From: Nitrospirota bacterium
GTDB taxonomy: Bacteria; Nitrospirota; Nitrospiria; SBBL01; JAADHI01
Direction of reading: 5' to 3'
Length of the DNA: 64,000 bases
Assembly (NCBI GenBank): GCA_029261135.1
Contig: JAJDBX010000013.1
Coordinates: forward strand, 1-64,000
Of this stretch, positions 25,627 to 34,423 are shown one piece after another. The position numbers and the translations under genes are program-made. How positions within the stretch are numbered: position 1 is the first letter of the stretch; each line of letters begins with the position of its first letter. The notes under the pieces were generated by a model, which was given only the letters and a program-made list of their open reading frames with translations, did no database searches and was not told where the DNA came from.

Positions 25627-26484
25627 TAGTGTCCTAAACTATTTGGAGTTTATCTAAAGTTGCACGGGCACGATCAACTTTTGCCAATATTTCTTCAGCA
25701 GATTTGGTCCATACGAAGGGCATCGGATCATCATGATGCTTTTCGATATAACGAAAGATATTTTTTCCCAGATCTTTCACTGAGCACACCAAAAAATCTT
25801 TCAAGCAAATTTAACCACGATGAACTGGTGGGTGTGAAGTGTAGAAATACTCTTTTTTTCCGCTTGAGCCAATTTCGAATCTTTTCATGTTTGTGGGTCG
25901 CATAGTTGTCCACAATAATATGTATGTCTTGACACGCTTCTGTTTGTTTCTCAACCTGTTTTATAAACTTCAGAAATTTTTGATGGCTGTGTTTTCGATA
26001 ACATTCTCCGATCACCCGACCTCTTGCCACTTCCAGAGCAGCAAATAAAGTGCTCGTACCGTTTCTTTTGTAGTTATGGGTCACGGTTCCACAACGACCT
26101 TTCTTCAAAGTGTTTATCATTGCTCACTTTAAACGTTTTACAGGTGGGGTTTGAACCCAAGGGATTGCCAAACACGATGAACAAAACTATGCGTGGTGTT
26201 GAGTGCTTTAGCGAGTGTCCGCGTTGACTAATGGCTTGCATTGTCAGGCAGTCATCTTAATAATCTTCCGCATCGTAAAACCTTCCTCTGACAACAAGAC
26301 TATTCGTGAATATTCTATGAGTCTAATCGAAGTTCTCCGGCTTCTAACATTTTTCTTTAACTGTTGCTTCTCTTCCAATGACAATGAAATCTTGGCTGCG
26401 ACTTTCATCCCGACTCTCTCATTTATAATGGTTTTTCGGTATCATAACATCAAGCAACATAATAGTCTTTTAGTTGAGACACTA
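25627..26484 (-). mobile_element. IS630-family insertion sequence, decayed
   Basis: Short terminal repeats TAGTGTCCTAAACTA (25627) and the complement of TAGTGTCTCAACTA (26471-26484) flank a broken transposase. Both ends begin with TA, the target dinucleotide of the IS630/Tc1 group. At 858 bases it is shorter than the usual 1.0-1.2 kb, agreeing with an internal deletion in the transposase gene. Confidence 0.75.
25634..26408 (-). pseudogene. IS630-family transposase, multiply disrupted
   Basis: The N-terminal segment from ATG 26408 (SLEEKQQLKKNVRSRRTS, then RIVLLSEEGFTMRKI) is the IS630 HTH start. It breaks, and pieces then follow in different frames: STRTLAKALNTTHSFVHRVW near 26200, KTFKVSNDKHFEE near 26130, and the DDE part at 25731-26120 (HIIVDNYATHKH, SSSWLNLLERFFGVLSER). 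The end (RYIEKHHDDPMPFVWTKSAEE) is again in another frame and stops at 25634. At least three shifts, stops and an internal deletion make it inactive. Confidence 0.85.
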
Positions 26485-26576
26485 CACTAGATAACCCCGG
26501 AAGTGAAAACCACAATTATTCCAACAAAGTAGTACAGACTACATTATTCCCCCGTAAAAAATATTATCTTGTCAAT

Positions 26577-26861
26577 ATGCTGACTCTAGACTTGTATATT
26601 TCCTCAGACTGTTCTTGTAGGGAATCGGCATTAGCGATAGCCAAAAGGGTAATAAAAGAAGTGCCGGGGATTAAGCTGATACTTCGATCCGAGCAAGCGG
26701 ATGAAGAGTGGGCTCAATCCCATGAGGTCATCGTCTCCCCGACCTTTGTTTTGGAGGGAGAAATTTGTGCAATCGGTGAACCGAGCTTGGAATATCTTGT
26801 AAAGCAGTTAAGAGATCGTTTGTCGGGAGAAGGGATGAGTCAGAATTCAGACAGACCTTAG
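26577..26861 (+). CDS. Small thioredoxin-fold protein
   Basis: The 94-residue product has a beta-alpha-beta start (LTLDLYISSDCSCRESALAIA) with a CxC pair where glutaredoxins have CxxC, and a conserved cis-proline turn VSPTFVLEGE near residue 55. This fits the thioredoxin-like fold of small thiol-disulphide or persulphide proteins. It has no signal peptide and no visible ribosome site. The next gene, a cytochrome lipoprotein, starts 55 bases later, so a common redox function is possible. Confidence 0.65.
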   Translation: MLTLDLYISSDCSCRESALAIAKRVIKEVPGIKLILRSEQADEEWAQSHEVIVSPTFVLEGEICAIGEPSLEYLVKQLRDRLSGEGMSQNSDRP

Positions 26862-26915
26862 TCACTTACTCGCGGGAATTTCAGAAAGAAACCTATAAAA
26901 AAGGAGATGAAAGTG

Positions 26916-27518
26916 ATGAAACGATACGTGATTTTTATGATGCTGGGAGGAGCTTCTCTCTTGTTCGTTAACGGGTGTTCATCCATGGGAGGGAGGCCTG
27001 CGATGGGTGCTGAAGGAAAACATGCGCAAATGAAGATGGACTCAGGCAGTTCATATCTAATGCCACCGGGCAAAGTCAAAATGATGATGCAGATGATGAT
27101 GACGATGAAGCCGGATACCTTAGAGGCCGGCCATAAGCGCGGCGAGAAATTGTTTTACTCCGAAACGCTCGGGGATAATAAAAGTCGAAAAAGCTGCGGA
27201 ACCTGTCACGAGGATGGGGGAACCGTGGGTGGTGCGGCCGAAATGAAGTGGAAAGGAATGGCGATGAAGGTGAATATCCCGACATTGAAGGGTGCGGCGG
27301 CCCATTTCCCCAAACCGATGGGACCGATGAAAGCCTTGGTTGATTTGGCCAGTATGAACAACATGTGCATTATGACTTTTCTGAAAGGGAGCCCCATCAA
27401 CAAGAATAGCCAGGAATCAATCGACCTTGTCGCATATGTGACTTCCTTTAGTCGGGGAAAACGCTTAGAACCCGGCAAAGAGAAGATTGTGCCTCGTCCA
27501 GTTCCGGGGGCGATGTAA
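26916..27518 (+). CDS. Monohaem c-type cytochrome lipoprotein
   Basis: The 200-residue protein has a signal peptide with lipobox FVNGC near residue 21 and one haem motif CGTCH near residue 95. It is rich in Met (KMMMQMMMTMK; MKWKGMAMKVN), giving several possible sixth haem ligands. ATG 26916 is preferred over ATG 26907 because AAGGAG then lies nine bases upstream. It would be anchored in the periplasm and carry electrons. A strong hairpin closes the gene, and a dihaem cytochrome gene follows. Confidence 0.85.
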   Translation: MKRYVIFMMLGGASLLFVNGCSSMGGRPAMGAEGKHAQMKMDSGSSYLMPPGKVKMMMQMMMTMKPDTLEAGHKRGEKLFYSETLGDNKSRKSCGTCHEDGGTVGGAAEMKWKGMAMKVNIPTLKGAAAHFPKPMGPMKALVDLASMNNMCIMTFLKGSPINKNSQESIDLVAYVTSFSRGKRLEPGKEKIVPRPVPGAM

Positions 27519-27519
27519 A

Positions 27520-27565
27520 AATAAAACAGGGAGGAATGCCTTTGGGTATTCCTCCCTGTTTTATT
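27520..27565. terminator. Long, nearly perfect hairpin (terminator, possibly bidirectional)
   Basis: A 21-bp stem (AATAAAACAGGGAGGAATGCC paired to its complement with one G-T pair) closes on a four-base loop. The stem itself ends in TTTTATT on the plus strand and gives the same on the other strand. It directly follows the cytochrome stop and ends about 40 bases before the next start. Confidence 0.9.
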
Positions 27566-27605
27566 GAAGCAAAAATTCGAGAAAGTTCATGAGAAGGAGA
27601 TCACC

Positions 27606-28265
27606 ATGAGACGAAAAAATAAGCTGCGCATTGGATTTATTTTGGGATTGGCCCTATGGGTGTGGATCTCCGGATGGGTCACGTTTCAAGGGCCGATCGA
27701 AGCCAGTTCCCAAGAGACCTCAGATGACGAATATGCTGGAGACCCCGTGGCCGGTAAAAAGCTCATGAGGGATTTAGACTGTTATCAATGCCATGGCATC
27801 GGAAAGGAGGGAGGAGATGTTGGTCCTGATTTAACGAATGTCAGATTGAGGCGATCCAAAGAATGGCTGTTCCAATGGCTTGAAGACCCGAGTCTCAGCC
27901 GGCCATCGACAGGCATGCCTGCCTTCGAATGGAAGTCGTATGAAGAAATTAATAACATTATTGCCTATCTGGATACATTGAAGACGCCGGTCGATAGTGC
28001 AAAAATTCTCAAGGAAAAAGACCTTATCAAGGCCGGTGAGATGTTGGTCGAAGCCTACGACTGTAGAGCATGTCATACTATCAAGACGGGTGGATTGGAT
28101 ATTTATCCGAATCTAACAAAAGCCGGCGAAAAGCTTCGACCCGAATGGGATAAAAAATTTCTCAAAGATCCTTCCGCTTGGGATGTTTACGCTTTTATGC
28201 CTAACTTTCATCTTTCCGATCAGGAAATTGAAGCAATCGTCGTGTATATTATGAGCAAAAAATAA
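27606..28265 (+). CDS. Dihaem c-type cytochrome
   Basis: The 219-residue protein has an N-terminal signal or anchor (RIGFILGLALWVWISGWVTF) and two cytochrome c domains: CYQCH near residue 60 with a methionine ligand candidate in TGMPAFEW, and CRACH near residue 156 with FMPNFHLSD. Both have the class I layout. The duplicated-domain form is usual for periplasmic electron shuttles of terminal oxidases or reductases. AAGGAG lies seven bases before ATG 27606. The PiT transporter gene follows after 20 bases. Confidence 0.9.
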   Translation: MRRKNKLRIGFILGLALWVWISGWVTFQGPIEASSQETSDDEYAGDPVAGKKLMRDLDCYQCHGIGKEGGDVGPDLTNVRLRRSKEWLFQWLEDPSLSRPSTGMPAFEWKSYEEINNIIAYLDTLKTPVDSAKILKEKDLIKAGEMLVEAYDCRACHTIKTGGLDIYPNLTKAGEKLRPEWDKKFLKDPSAWDVYAFMPNFHLSDQEIEAIVVYIMSKK

Positions 28266-28285
28266 GACTTTGTCTGGGAGGCTGT

Positions 28286-29428
28286 ATGTACGTTTCATTA
28301 CTCTTTCTTTCGGCACTTTTTCTTGCCTATGCCAATGGCGCAAACGATAATTTTAAAGGCGTGGCGACGCTGTATGGCAGCCAAACCGTTGGCTATAAAA
28401 CCGCCATTCGAATTGCAACAGTTGCTACTTTTTCGGGTTCGATCGCTTCCTTTTATTTGGCACAAGGACTGGTCGCAAACTTTTCCGGAAAAGGCTTTAT
28501 CCCACAAGATATTGCCGGTGGTGCTGTCTTTCTCATGTCAGTCGGCTTCGGGGCAGCGGCAACCGTGATCTTGGCAACTCGCCTGGGTTTTCCTATTTCG
28601 ACAACCCATAGCTTGGTGGGTGCTTTGTTGGGTGCCGGGATCATGGCCGTGGGCTGGGATGTCAATTTTCAGCGTTTAGGCGGAACCTTTTTTATCCCCT
28701 TGTTCGTCAGTCCTTTTATCGCCTTTACGCTCTGTGCCATCGTATATTGGATATTTAATCGCAGCAGAGAGGCAATGGGTCTCAGCAAAGAAAGTTGTGT
28801 CTGTGTGGGTGAACAGAGGAGATTTGTGCCCGTCAGCAGTTTAATCGCCACGGACGCTTCTTATTCAGATCAGCCCATGGCATTGAACGCACTGGGTAAT
28901 CGTGACCTTTCCATTGCGGTTGCCAACACGAATGAATGTGTCGATTTGTACACAGGCAGGGTATGGGGCATTGGCTTACAGAAACTGCTCGATCTCTCAC
29001 ATGGCCTCAGTGCAGCCGTGGTTTCATTTGCGAGAGGATTAAACGACACCCCGAAAATTTCGGGTTTACTTGTGGCAGTACAAGGATTCGATATCCGATG
29101 GGGGATGTCTGCCATTGCTGCCGGGATGGCGATGGGTGGATTACTCAATGCACGCAGGGTCGCTGAAACCATGAGCCATAAAATTACAGACTTAACACAT
29201 GGCCAAGGTTTTTCAGCCAATCTGATAACCGGGTTTTTAGTGATCGTTGCCAGCAAATTTGGGGTGCCGGTATCGACCACACACGTTTCTGTGGGTGCGA
29301 TTGTGGGAATCGGAGCCGTGAGCGGTCATCGCAATATCAAGATAATTTCTAATATTATGCTTTCCTGGCTGATTACATTGCCGATCGCAATGATATTCAG
29401 TGCATCTATCTATTTCATTTTTTCTTAG
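28286..29428 (+). CDS. PiT-family inorganic phosphate transporter
   Basis: The 380-residue membrane protein has about ten helices in two homologous halves. Each half carries a PiT signature: ANGANDNFKGVATLYG with FPISTTHSLVGALLG, and FARGLNDTPKISGLL with VPVSTTHVSVGAIVG. Family members move phosphate (often as a metal-phosphate complex) with protons or sodium at the inner membrane. GGGAGG precedes the ATG. The close spacing behind the dihaem cytochrome suggests co-transcription, but no functional link is known. Confidence 0.92.
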   Translation: MYVSLLFLSALFLAYANGANDNFKGVATLYGSQTVGYKTAIRIATVATFSGSIASFYLAQGLVANFSGKGFIPQDIAGGAVFLMSVGFGAAATVILATRLGFPISTTHSLVGALLGAGIMAVGWDVNFQRLGGTFFIPLFVSPFIAFTLCAIVYWIFNRSREAMGLSKESCVCVGEQRRFVPVSSLIATDASYSDQPMALNALGNRDLSIAVANTNECVDLYTGRVWGIGLQKLLDLSHGLSAAVVSFARGLNDTPKISGLLVAVQGFDIRWGMSAIAAGMAMGGLLNARRVAETMSHKITDLTHGQGFSANLITGFLVIVASKFGVPVSTTHVSVGAIVGIGAVSGHRNIKIISNIMLSWLITLPIAMIFSASIYFIFS

Positions 29429-29552
29429 TGAGGTGCTATTGCAGCATGCACGGCCCAATAGCTAAAATAGTTTTCCACAGTTTTCGTATTGTCGTCGTAA
29501 TAGCCCATAGTGCGGATAGGTTTTCCATCAACCAAGAACTGGAGAATCCCCA

Positions 29553-30503
29553 ATGAAACGATGGCGTATCCTGTTTATCCTCTCTTTTCTCCTTCTCGGT
29601 TCGATTTTTTTATCTTGTTCCAATCCAAGCGGTTCAAACTCTGAAGCAAGTCATTGGACGATTCAGAAAAGCGGCACCACAGCGAACCTCAGTAGTGTGG
29701 TATTTGTTAATAACGAGAAAGGTTGGGTGGTGGGAGAAAATGGAACGATCCTTCATAGTAAGGATGGGGGAAAGACCTGGAATCCTCAGAAAAATAGTAC
29801 AGATGCCGATCTGTTTTCTGTAGATTTTATTAACGCGCAAGAAGGCTGGGCAGCAGGCAGTCAAAATACCTTCCTTCATACGCGTGATGGGGGACATTCC
29901 TGGTCGGTCATATCTCAAAATGGTGAAAAGACGATTTTAGATATTGATTTTATCACGAAAGATAAGGGTTGGTCCGTTGGCACATTTCAAGATGTATTTA
30001 AAACAGATACGGGGGGGGCTCAGTGGGAATCCCAATCGACGGAATCGACATTCAATTGGACAAGTGTTTTCTTCTTAGACCCGCGTGTCGGATGGGCGAC
30101 CAGTATGCGGGGAGATATTATCCATACCCTGGATGGCGGGAAGACCTGGAAAGGTCAGATCCGGATTATACTCCCTCTAGCTGCGGTTCATTTTGTCGAT
30201 GCGTTGATTGGCTGGTCCGGTGGTGCTGGCGGCAAACTTCTCAGTACGCAGGATGGTGGAGAAACCTGGGTGGAACAGAACTCAGGGGTAGAAGCAAATC
30301 TCTGGGGGCTTGTTTTTGTAGATCGACAGCTTGGCTGGGTCGTGGGAGAAAAAGGGTCAATACTACACACAACCGATGGAGGTCAACAATGGGTACAAAG
30401 CCCGAGCGGGACCCATGAAGATCTCTGGAATGTCACATTTTCGGATGCCTCACACGCTTGGGCCGTAGGTCATGGGGGAACGATCCTCCGGTATGCTCGT
30501 TAA
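29553..30503 (+). CDS. Ycf48-like beta-propeller lipoprotein
   Basis: The 316-residue protein has a signal peptide with lipobox IFLSC near residue 22. It contains seven repeats of the pattern GWxVGxxGxILHTxDGGxxW, each with an Asp-box-like turn, predicting a seven-bladed propeller. Cyanobacterial Ycf48 helps assemble photosystem II; non-photosynthetic bacteria have homologues of unknown role, often near cytochromes. Here it follows two cytochromes and a phosphate transporter. GGAG lies eight bases before the ATG. Confidence 0.87.
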   Translation: MKRWRILFILSFLLLGSIFLSCSNPSGSNSEASHWTIQKSGTTANLSSVVFVNNEKGWVVGENGTILHSKDGGKTWNPQKNSTDADLFSVDFINAQEGWAAGSQNTFLHTRDGGHSWSVISQNGEKTILDIDFITKDKGWSVGTFQDVFKTDTGGAQWESQSTESTFNWTSVFFLDPRVGWATSMRGDIIHTLDGGKTWKGQIRIILPLAAVHFVDALIGWSGGAGGKLLSTQDGGETWVEQNSGVEANLWGLVFVDRQLGWVVGEKGSILHTTDGGQQWVQSPSGTHEDLWNVTFSDASHAWAVGHGGTILRYAR

Positions 30504-30883
30504 ATCCTAAATAAAAGACAGGAGAGGATTCTTTTCTTTCAAGAAATAAAGACTCCGTAAATCCAAAATAATGGGGACTTCTCCTCGTTACTTCTACTCT
30601 CCATCGTCCGATCCTTCATCACGTCAAAATGCTACGAGATCCATGAGTTGCCATTTCCGGCCAATAATGGATCTCGGAAAACAGGGGGATCTTTCTTCTT
30701 TCAAATAAGTCTTTGATCTGTACGCCAGACTACATCCCAATCGCTAAAGTCCTGCTATCTTATGACATATCCTAGATGTGAAGACTGAAACCGGCTATTC
30801 ATTTATTCACCTAAAAATAGGGAAAATTAGTTTAAGCCCAGGATGAGAAAAGACGGTCATCCCTATGAAAAGGAGAGACAATC
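30504..30883. other. Intergenic, nothing recognised
   Basis: About 380 bases between the propeller gene and the zinc-ribbon gene. No frame, strong hairpin or repeat could be supported. Confidence 0.4.
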
Positions 30884-31228
30884 ATGACGGTGGATCTTAC
30901 AGAAATTCAGGAAAAACTAAATAAAGTTTCTTGTCCCGTATGTCGCCATTCGACAATCGATGTGACCTTAAGATGTGATTTAGGATACGGAGAGTGTCTC
31001 GCAGTGGCAGGATGTAAAACCTGTGGAACGCAGTATGAGGTATCAACAGAAGGCCGTATATTAGAGAACGGCAAAAGATACACTCCAAAACTGGCTTGTC
31101 CAGGGTGTAACGAATCTGAGGTCAAACTGGAGATGCGCTGTGAACTTCCCTCCCGCCAATGTTTCTATGTGGCCCATTGCGAACCATGTAAGCATTCATT
31201 TATTACAAAAGAGGAGGGTATGCCATGA
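30884..31228 (+). CDS. Small protein with four CxxC zinc-ribbon knuckles
   Basis: The 114-residue protein has two similar halves, each with a pair of knuckles: CPVC and CKTCG, then CPGC and CEPCKHSF. That gives two probable zinc ribbons from an internal duplication (compare DVTLRCDLGYGECLAVAGC with KLEMRCELPSRQCFYVAHC). No signal peptide. Function unknown. AAAAGGAG precedes the ATG. Its stop overlaps the start of the porin-like gene (ATGA), so they are translated together. Confidence 0.75.
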   Translation: MTVDLTEIQEKLNKVSCPVCRHSTIDVTLRCDLGYGECLAVAGCKTCGTQYEVSTEGRILENGKRYTPKLACPGCNESEVKLEMRCELPSRQCFYVAHCEPCKHSFITKEEGMP

Positions 31229-31953
31229 AAATTATAGTTGCAACACCACTCTTTTTTGTAGCCCTCTTTGGGGCATCCTTGTGGTTTAGTGAGGCATCAG
31301 CATCAGAGGTGAAGGCTGATATCTCTATTTCAAACAATTATCTCTTTCGTGGGCTCACTCAAACCAATGATCAGGCTGCGGTACAGGGTGGCATCCAGTA
31401 TCATCATCCTAGTGGTTTTTCTGGCGGATTGAACGTTTCCAATGTGGACTTCCGGCCTGGTGCTGGACCACAACGTAAATCGGTCTACACGGACAATGAA
31501 AACATTTATTTTTTTTCTTATGGCGATAAATTGGGCGTTCTCGGTTATGAAGTTGGCGCAACAAACTATGAGTACCCATCGGGTGGGGGACCTCGGTTTC
31601 ATGAGTTTAATGGTGGCATCCAATATAACAATTATCGTCTTTTCCTCAATTATGATCCGGAACACGAGAATCTCTACTCAGCGCTTAATTACGAGGCCGA
31701 GATTAACGAAATCCTTTCCTGGCGCTTCCATATCGGTTATTACCAGTTTGATGATCCCAGGGCATTAAGAAGAACCCCAAAATTCGATGACTACGGCGAC
31801 ATCAGTATTGGCATTAGAAGAAAGCTCTCTGCCGGGTTTGTGTGGGGTATGGATTTTACAGAGACGGATCTCGATACGGACTACAACGACGAATACTCGC
31901 ACTTCGTGATATCGCTACACAAGTCATTTGATCTGTTTGAGATTTCAGATTGA
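31225..31953 (+). CDS. TorF-family outer-membrane porin-like protein
   Basis: The 242-residue product has a signal peptide ending in ASAS. The mature start ADISISNNYLFRGLTQTNDQAAVQGG is typical of the TorF/TIGR02001 family of small outer-membrane beta-barrels, and alternating strands with aromatic belts continue to a C-terminal F-x-I-S-D. The transported compound is unknown. The gene overlaps the preceding zinc-ribbon gene by four bases. Confidence 0.87.
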   Translation: MKIIVATPLFFVALFGASLWFSEASASEVKADISISNNYLFRGLTQTNDQAAVQGGIQYHHPSGFSGGLNVSNVDFRPGAGPQRKSVYTDNENIYFFSYGDKLGVLGYEVGATNYEYPSGGGPRFHEFNGGIQYNNYRLFLNYDPEHENLYSALNYEAEINEILSWRFHIGYYQFDDPRALRRTPKFDDYGDISIGIRRKLSAGFVWGMDFTETDLDTDYNDEYSHFVISLHKSFDLFEISD

Positions 31954-32291
31954 AGCTTATGGGTAGGTACATTAAAGTCTTTCGATTGTGGATTCTCGTT
32001 CCTGCCCGCCTCAAGCCCGAAGCCCTGTCGAAAAGATGGTTCAAGCACTTGCAGGCGGTACCAGATTGGTCGATTCATGGAGGATCCAGGCATTTTGAAT
32101 AGGGGTGAAGAAAAGACCCCAATATAAAGTGCTGAGTTGGCAATTAAGAAATAAGGGAAAGCGTTTTGGTAACGGCACAAACGACAATCATACCGCAGAA
32201 GATAAAGACCTGCTGAAGAAGCAGGTTTATCATTAAAGGGCACAAATCGGATTTGTACTTTGAATCTCGTTTTTACATGGAGAAAACAACT
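31954..32291. other. Intergenic with a small hairpin
   Basis: ACCTGCT and AGCAGGT (32208-32226) form a 7-bp stem with a five-base loop followed by TTATCATT, a weak terminator candidate. An open frame on the opposite strand has no start signal and is not called. Confidence 0.4.
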
Positions 32292-32936
32292 ATGGATTTA
32301 AAACAAGAAATTGAGAAGATGCAGCAAGAACTTATCCCACAAATTCCAGAAGGTATCCTAAAGACTATTTTATCTGAAACTGAAAAGCTTGTCTCTTCCG
32401 GTCTCACAGATACAAGTCTTAAGAAGGGTGATTTAGCCCCTTCCTTCACGCTGCCCAATACAACAGGGGTACCAATCACTTCCACCGATTTTCTGAAAAC
32501 AGGTCCTCTGGTTGTAAGTTTTTATCGAGGAGGCTGGTGCCCATATTGTAATTTGGAACTTCATGCGCTCCAAAAAACCTTGCCAGAAATGAAAGCATTT
32601 GGCGCACAACTTGTGGCGATCTCACCCCAAAGCCCTGATAATTCCCTATCTACCCTGGAAAAGCATGGATTGACATTCGAGGTACTCAGTGATGTGGGCA
32701 ACAAGGTTGGACAGGACTTTGGTCTGGTTTTCGCTTTAGCCGATAGGCTTCGTCCGATCTACAAGGAGTTCGGTTTCGATATCCCCGCTTACAATGGGGA
32801 TAATAGCTATAAAATTCCGATTCCAGCAACGTACATTATTGCCTCTGACAACACGATTGTCTACAGCTTTGTAAACGCTGATTATAGCCAACGTTCAGAA
32901 CCTGCAGATATTATTGATACGCTCAAAGGGATTTAA
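32292..32936 (+). CDS. Peroxiredoxin-like AhpC/TSA-family protein
   Basis: The 214-residue protein has the thioredoxin-fold peroxidase pattern: GDLAPSFTLPNTTG near residue 50, VVSFYRGGWCPYCNLEL with a CxxC at the active site, and a later IPIPATYIIASDN. The WCPYC motif (rather than the PxxxTxxC of classical peroxiredoxins) fits the redoxin branch often called AhpC/TSA-like. It likely reduces peroxides or disulphides in the cytoplasm. ATG 32292 is chosen because GGAGA lies nine bases upstream; in-frame ATGs at 32253 and 32277 are alternatives. Confidence 0.85.
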   Translation: MDLKQEIEKMQQELIPQIPEGILKTILSETEKLVSSGLTDTSLKKGDLAPSFTLPNTTGVPITSTDFLKTGPLVVSFYRGGWCPYCNLELHALQKTLPEMKAFGAQLVAISPQSPDNSLSTLEKHGLTFEVLSDVGNKVGQDFGLVFALADRLRPIYKEFGFDIPAYNGDNSYKIPIPATYIIASDNTIVYSFVNADYSQRSEPADIIDTLKGI

Positions 32937-33412
32937 GTTTTAAGAAGAGATTAAGAAAAATGAAATGAAGTTGACTTTATCCTAATAAAGCATTTTGTGA
33001 CTGGAACGGCAACGCGTTGTGGGACATCAGGTGTTGGAAAGAGACGAAAATTTAAGATGATCCCCTGGAGTTAATCAGTCTTCCGATTAAAAATAACGGA
33101 ACATTCCCCTGTTAGCTTTCCTCTGAGATTATTCTATTTTTTTGACACTTTTTGAATTTAAATCGCAGCTCAAAAATTCTAGCCCCTGAATATGAAGTTT
33201 TCTAAACTAAAATTATAACGCTAGATTTTCATAAAAAAATCGTTGGTTATTTTATTCGTTATTGTATGCGGAGATACATCTAAATAAGGCTGAATAAAGG
33301 ATAATTCTAACATAGTCGATCAGAAGGGAATCATGGAAAAGTGAATTTCGAAGAAAGTAGGATCTTGAAATTACAGATTTCCCATATTTGAAATAAAGAA
33401 AAGGAGGGTGTG
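32937..33412. other. Intergenic, AT-rich
   Basis: TTGACA occurs near 33150 but no fitting -10 box follows. No gene is seen before the small zinc-ribbon gene at 33413. Confidence 0.4.
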
Positions 33413-33583
33413 ATGCAGTGCCCAAGATGCGATGGCCTGATGGTCTCAGATCGGTTTCAGGATTTGAAAAATAGTACAGGCGAGTACAATTTTTTTGGTT
33501 CTCGTTGCATGATCTGTGGGGAGATTCTGGATCCCACTATCTTAAAAAATCGAGAAGACATAGAACTTGAAATGGCTTATTAA
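33413..33583 (+). CDS. Small zinc-ribbon protein of 56 residues
   Basis: ATG 33413 has a strong ribosome site (AAAGGAGGG) six bases upstream. The product starts MQCPRCDGLMVSDRFQDL and has a second knuckle SRCMICGEILDP; the two CxxC pairs form one zinc ribbon. It then ends with an acidic tail. Short proteins of this form occur in many anaerobes and Nitrospirota-like genomes without known function. It lies 45 bases before the glutaredoxin-like gene. Confidence 0.75.
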   Translation: MQCPRCDGLMVSDRFQDLKNSTGEYNFFGSRCMICGEILDPTILKNREDIELEMAY

Positions 33584-33628
33584 GTGAACTTTCGTTCATC
33601 TACAAACAAATGAGAGGAGGATCAAACA

Positions 33629-33926
33629 ATGAACGAGCCTACGATTAATCTTTACCAGGCAGAATGGTGTTCCTATTGCCGGAAGGTACGGATGTCGCTC
33701 ACAGACTTGGGGATCACCTATACCCGCGTGAATGTCCCGCGCGACAAGGCTGAAAGGGGGAGCGCTCTTCAGGGTCTCAGGTCAGCGAGGAATCCCAACT
33801 CTCGTACAGGGTGACATCGTCATTGCGGATGACGACGATGCCATCATTGCCTACCTGAAAGGTCGCTACAGTCAAGATTCAAAACTGAATTCAGGAGAAG
33901 TAGAAGAAACAGGTGTCTTAACATAA
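33629..33926 (+). pseudogene. Glutaredoxin-like protein, split by a one-base insertion
   Basis: The start (TINLYQAEWCSYCRKVRMSL) holds a CSYC active site and YTRVNVPRDKAERG. At the GGGGG run 33756-33760 the frame turns to nonsense, while the +1 frame continues as GALFRVSGQRGIPTLVQGD with the cis-Pro motif and IADDDDAIIAYLK. Deleting one G gives a single 98-residue glutaredoxin or GST N-terminal-type protein. GAGAGGAGG precedes the ATG. Whether the base is a real mutation or a consensus error is open. Confidence 0.8.
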
Positions 33927-34034
33927 ATGATGCGAAACGGATTATTTACCATTCATAAAATGGGGCCTTCTTTAATAAAGGGTCATCGGCCCATGCGACC
34001 AAAATAAAATGCGTATCATCCAAATAGAAACGAA

Positions 34035-34415
34035 TTGGATCCAGCCTTGACAGCACAACGATTTCAGACAGAGGTTCAGGAAATCCCAGGTCGGCCTGAT
34101 GTTCTTATGCTCCTTGTCCAAGGAAGGATCAGCTATCATGAGGCGCCGGAGTTTCGAGAAATCATCTTTGATAAAGTCGCGAATACACGGGGCTCAGTCC
34201 TGGTTGTTGACCTGGGAGGGGTTGAGCAGATTGATACAGCAGGTCTAGCAGTATTGCTTGAAGGTCTCTTGAGCGCTCAACTGCGGGATCTGCAGGTTCT
34301 TCTTTGTCAGCCAAGTGAATCGGTCGTTCAGGTTTTCCGCATGGCTAACCTGAATGAAGCCCTTGAGGCTTCTTGTACTTCACGGGGCGAGGTTGAGCAG
34401 CGCCTGATGTCGTAG
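34035..34415 (+). CDS. STAS-domain protein, MlaB-like
   Basis: The 126-residue protein has a STAS fold: QGRISYHEAPEF, SVLVVDLGGVEQIDTAGLAVLLE with the conserved D-T/S turn, and a final helix. In Mla systems MlaB (a STAS protein) binds the ATPase MlaF and controls its stability. Its place directly before MlaE, MlaF and MlaD genes supports that role, although MlaB is usually encoded last. The start is TTG 34035 with no clear ribosome site; no better start exists downstream. Confidence 0.75.
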   Translation: MDPALTAQRFQTEVQEIPGRPDVLMLLVQGRISYHEAPEFREIIFDKVANTRGSVLVVDLGGVEQIDTAGLAVLLEGLLSAQLRDLQVLLCQPSESVVQVFRMANLNEALEASCTSRGEVEQRLMS

Positions 34416-34423
34416 GAATCTCT

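Noticed and set aside
31881-32243. 120-codon open frame antisense to the end of the porin gene
   Set aside because: It overlaps a well-supported gene, has no start signal and no family resemblance.
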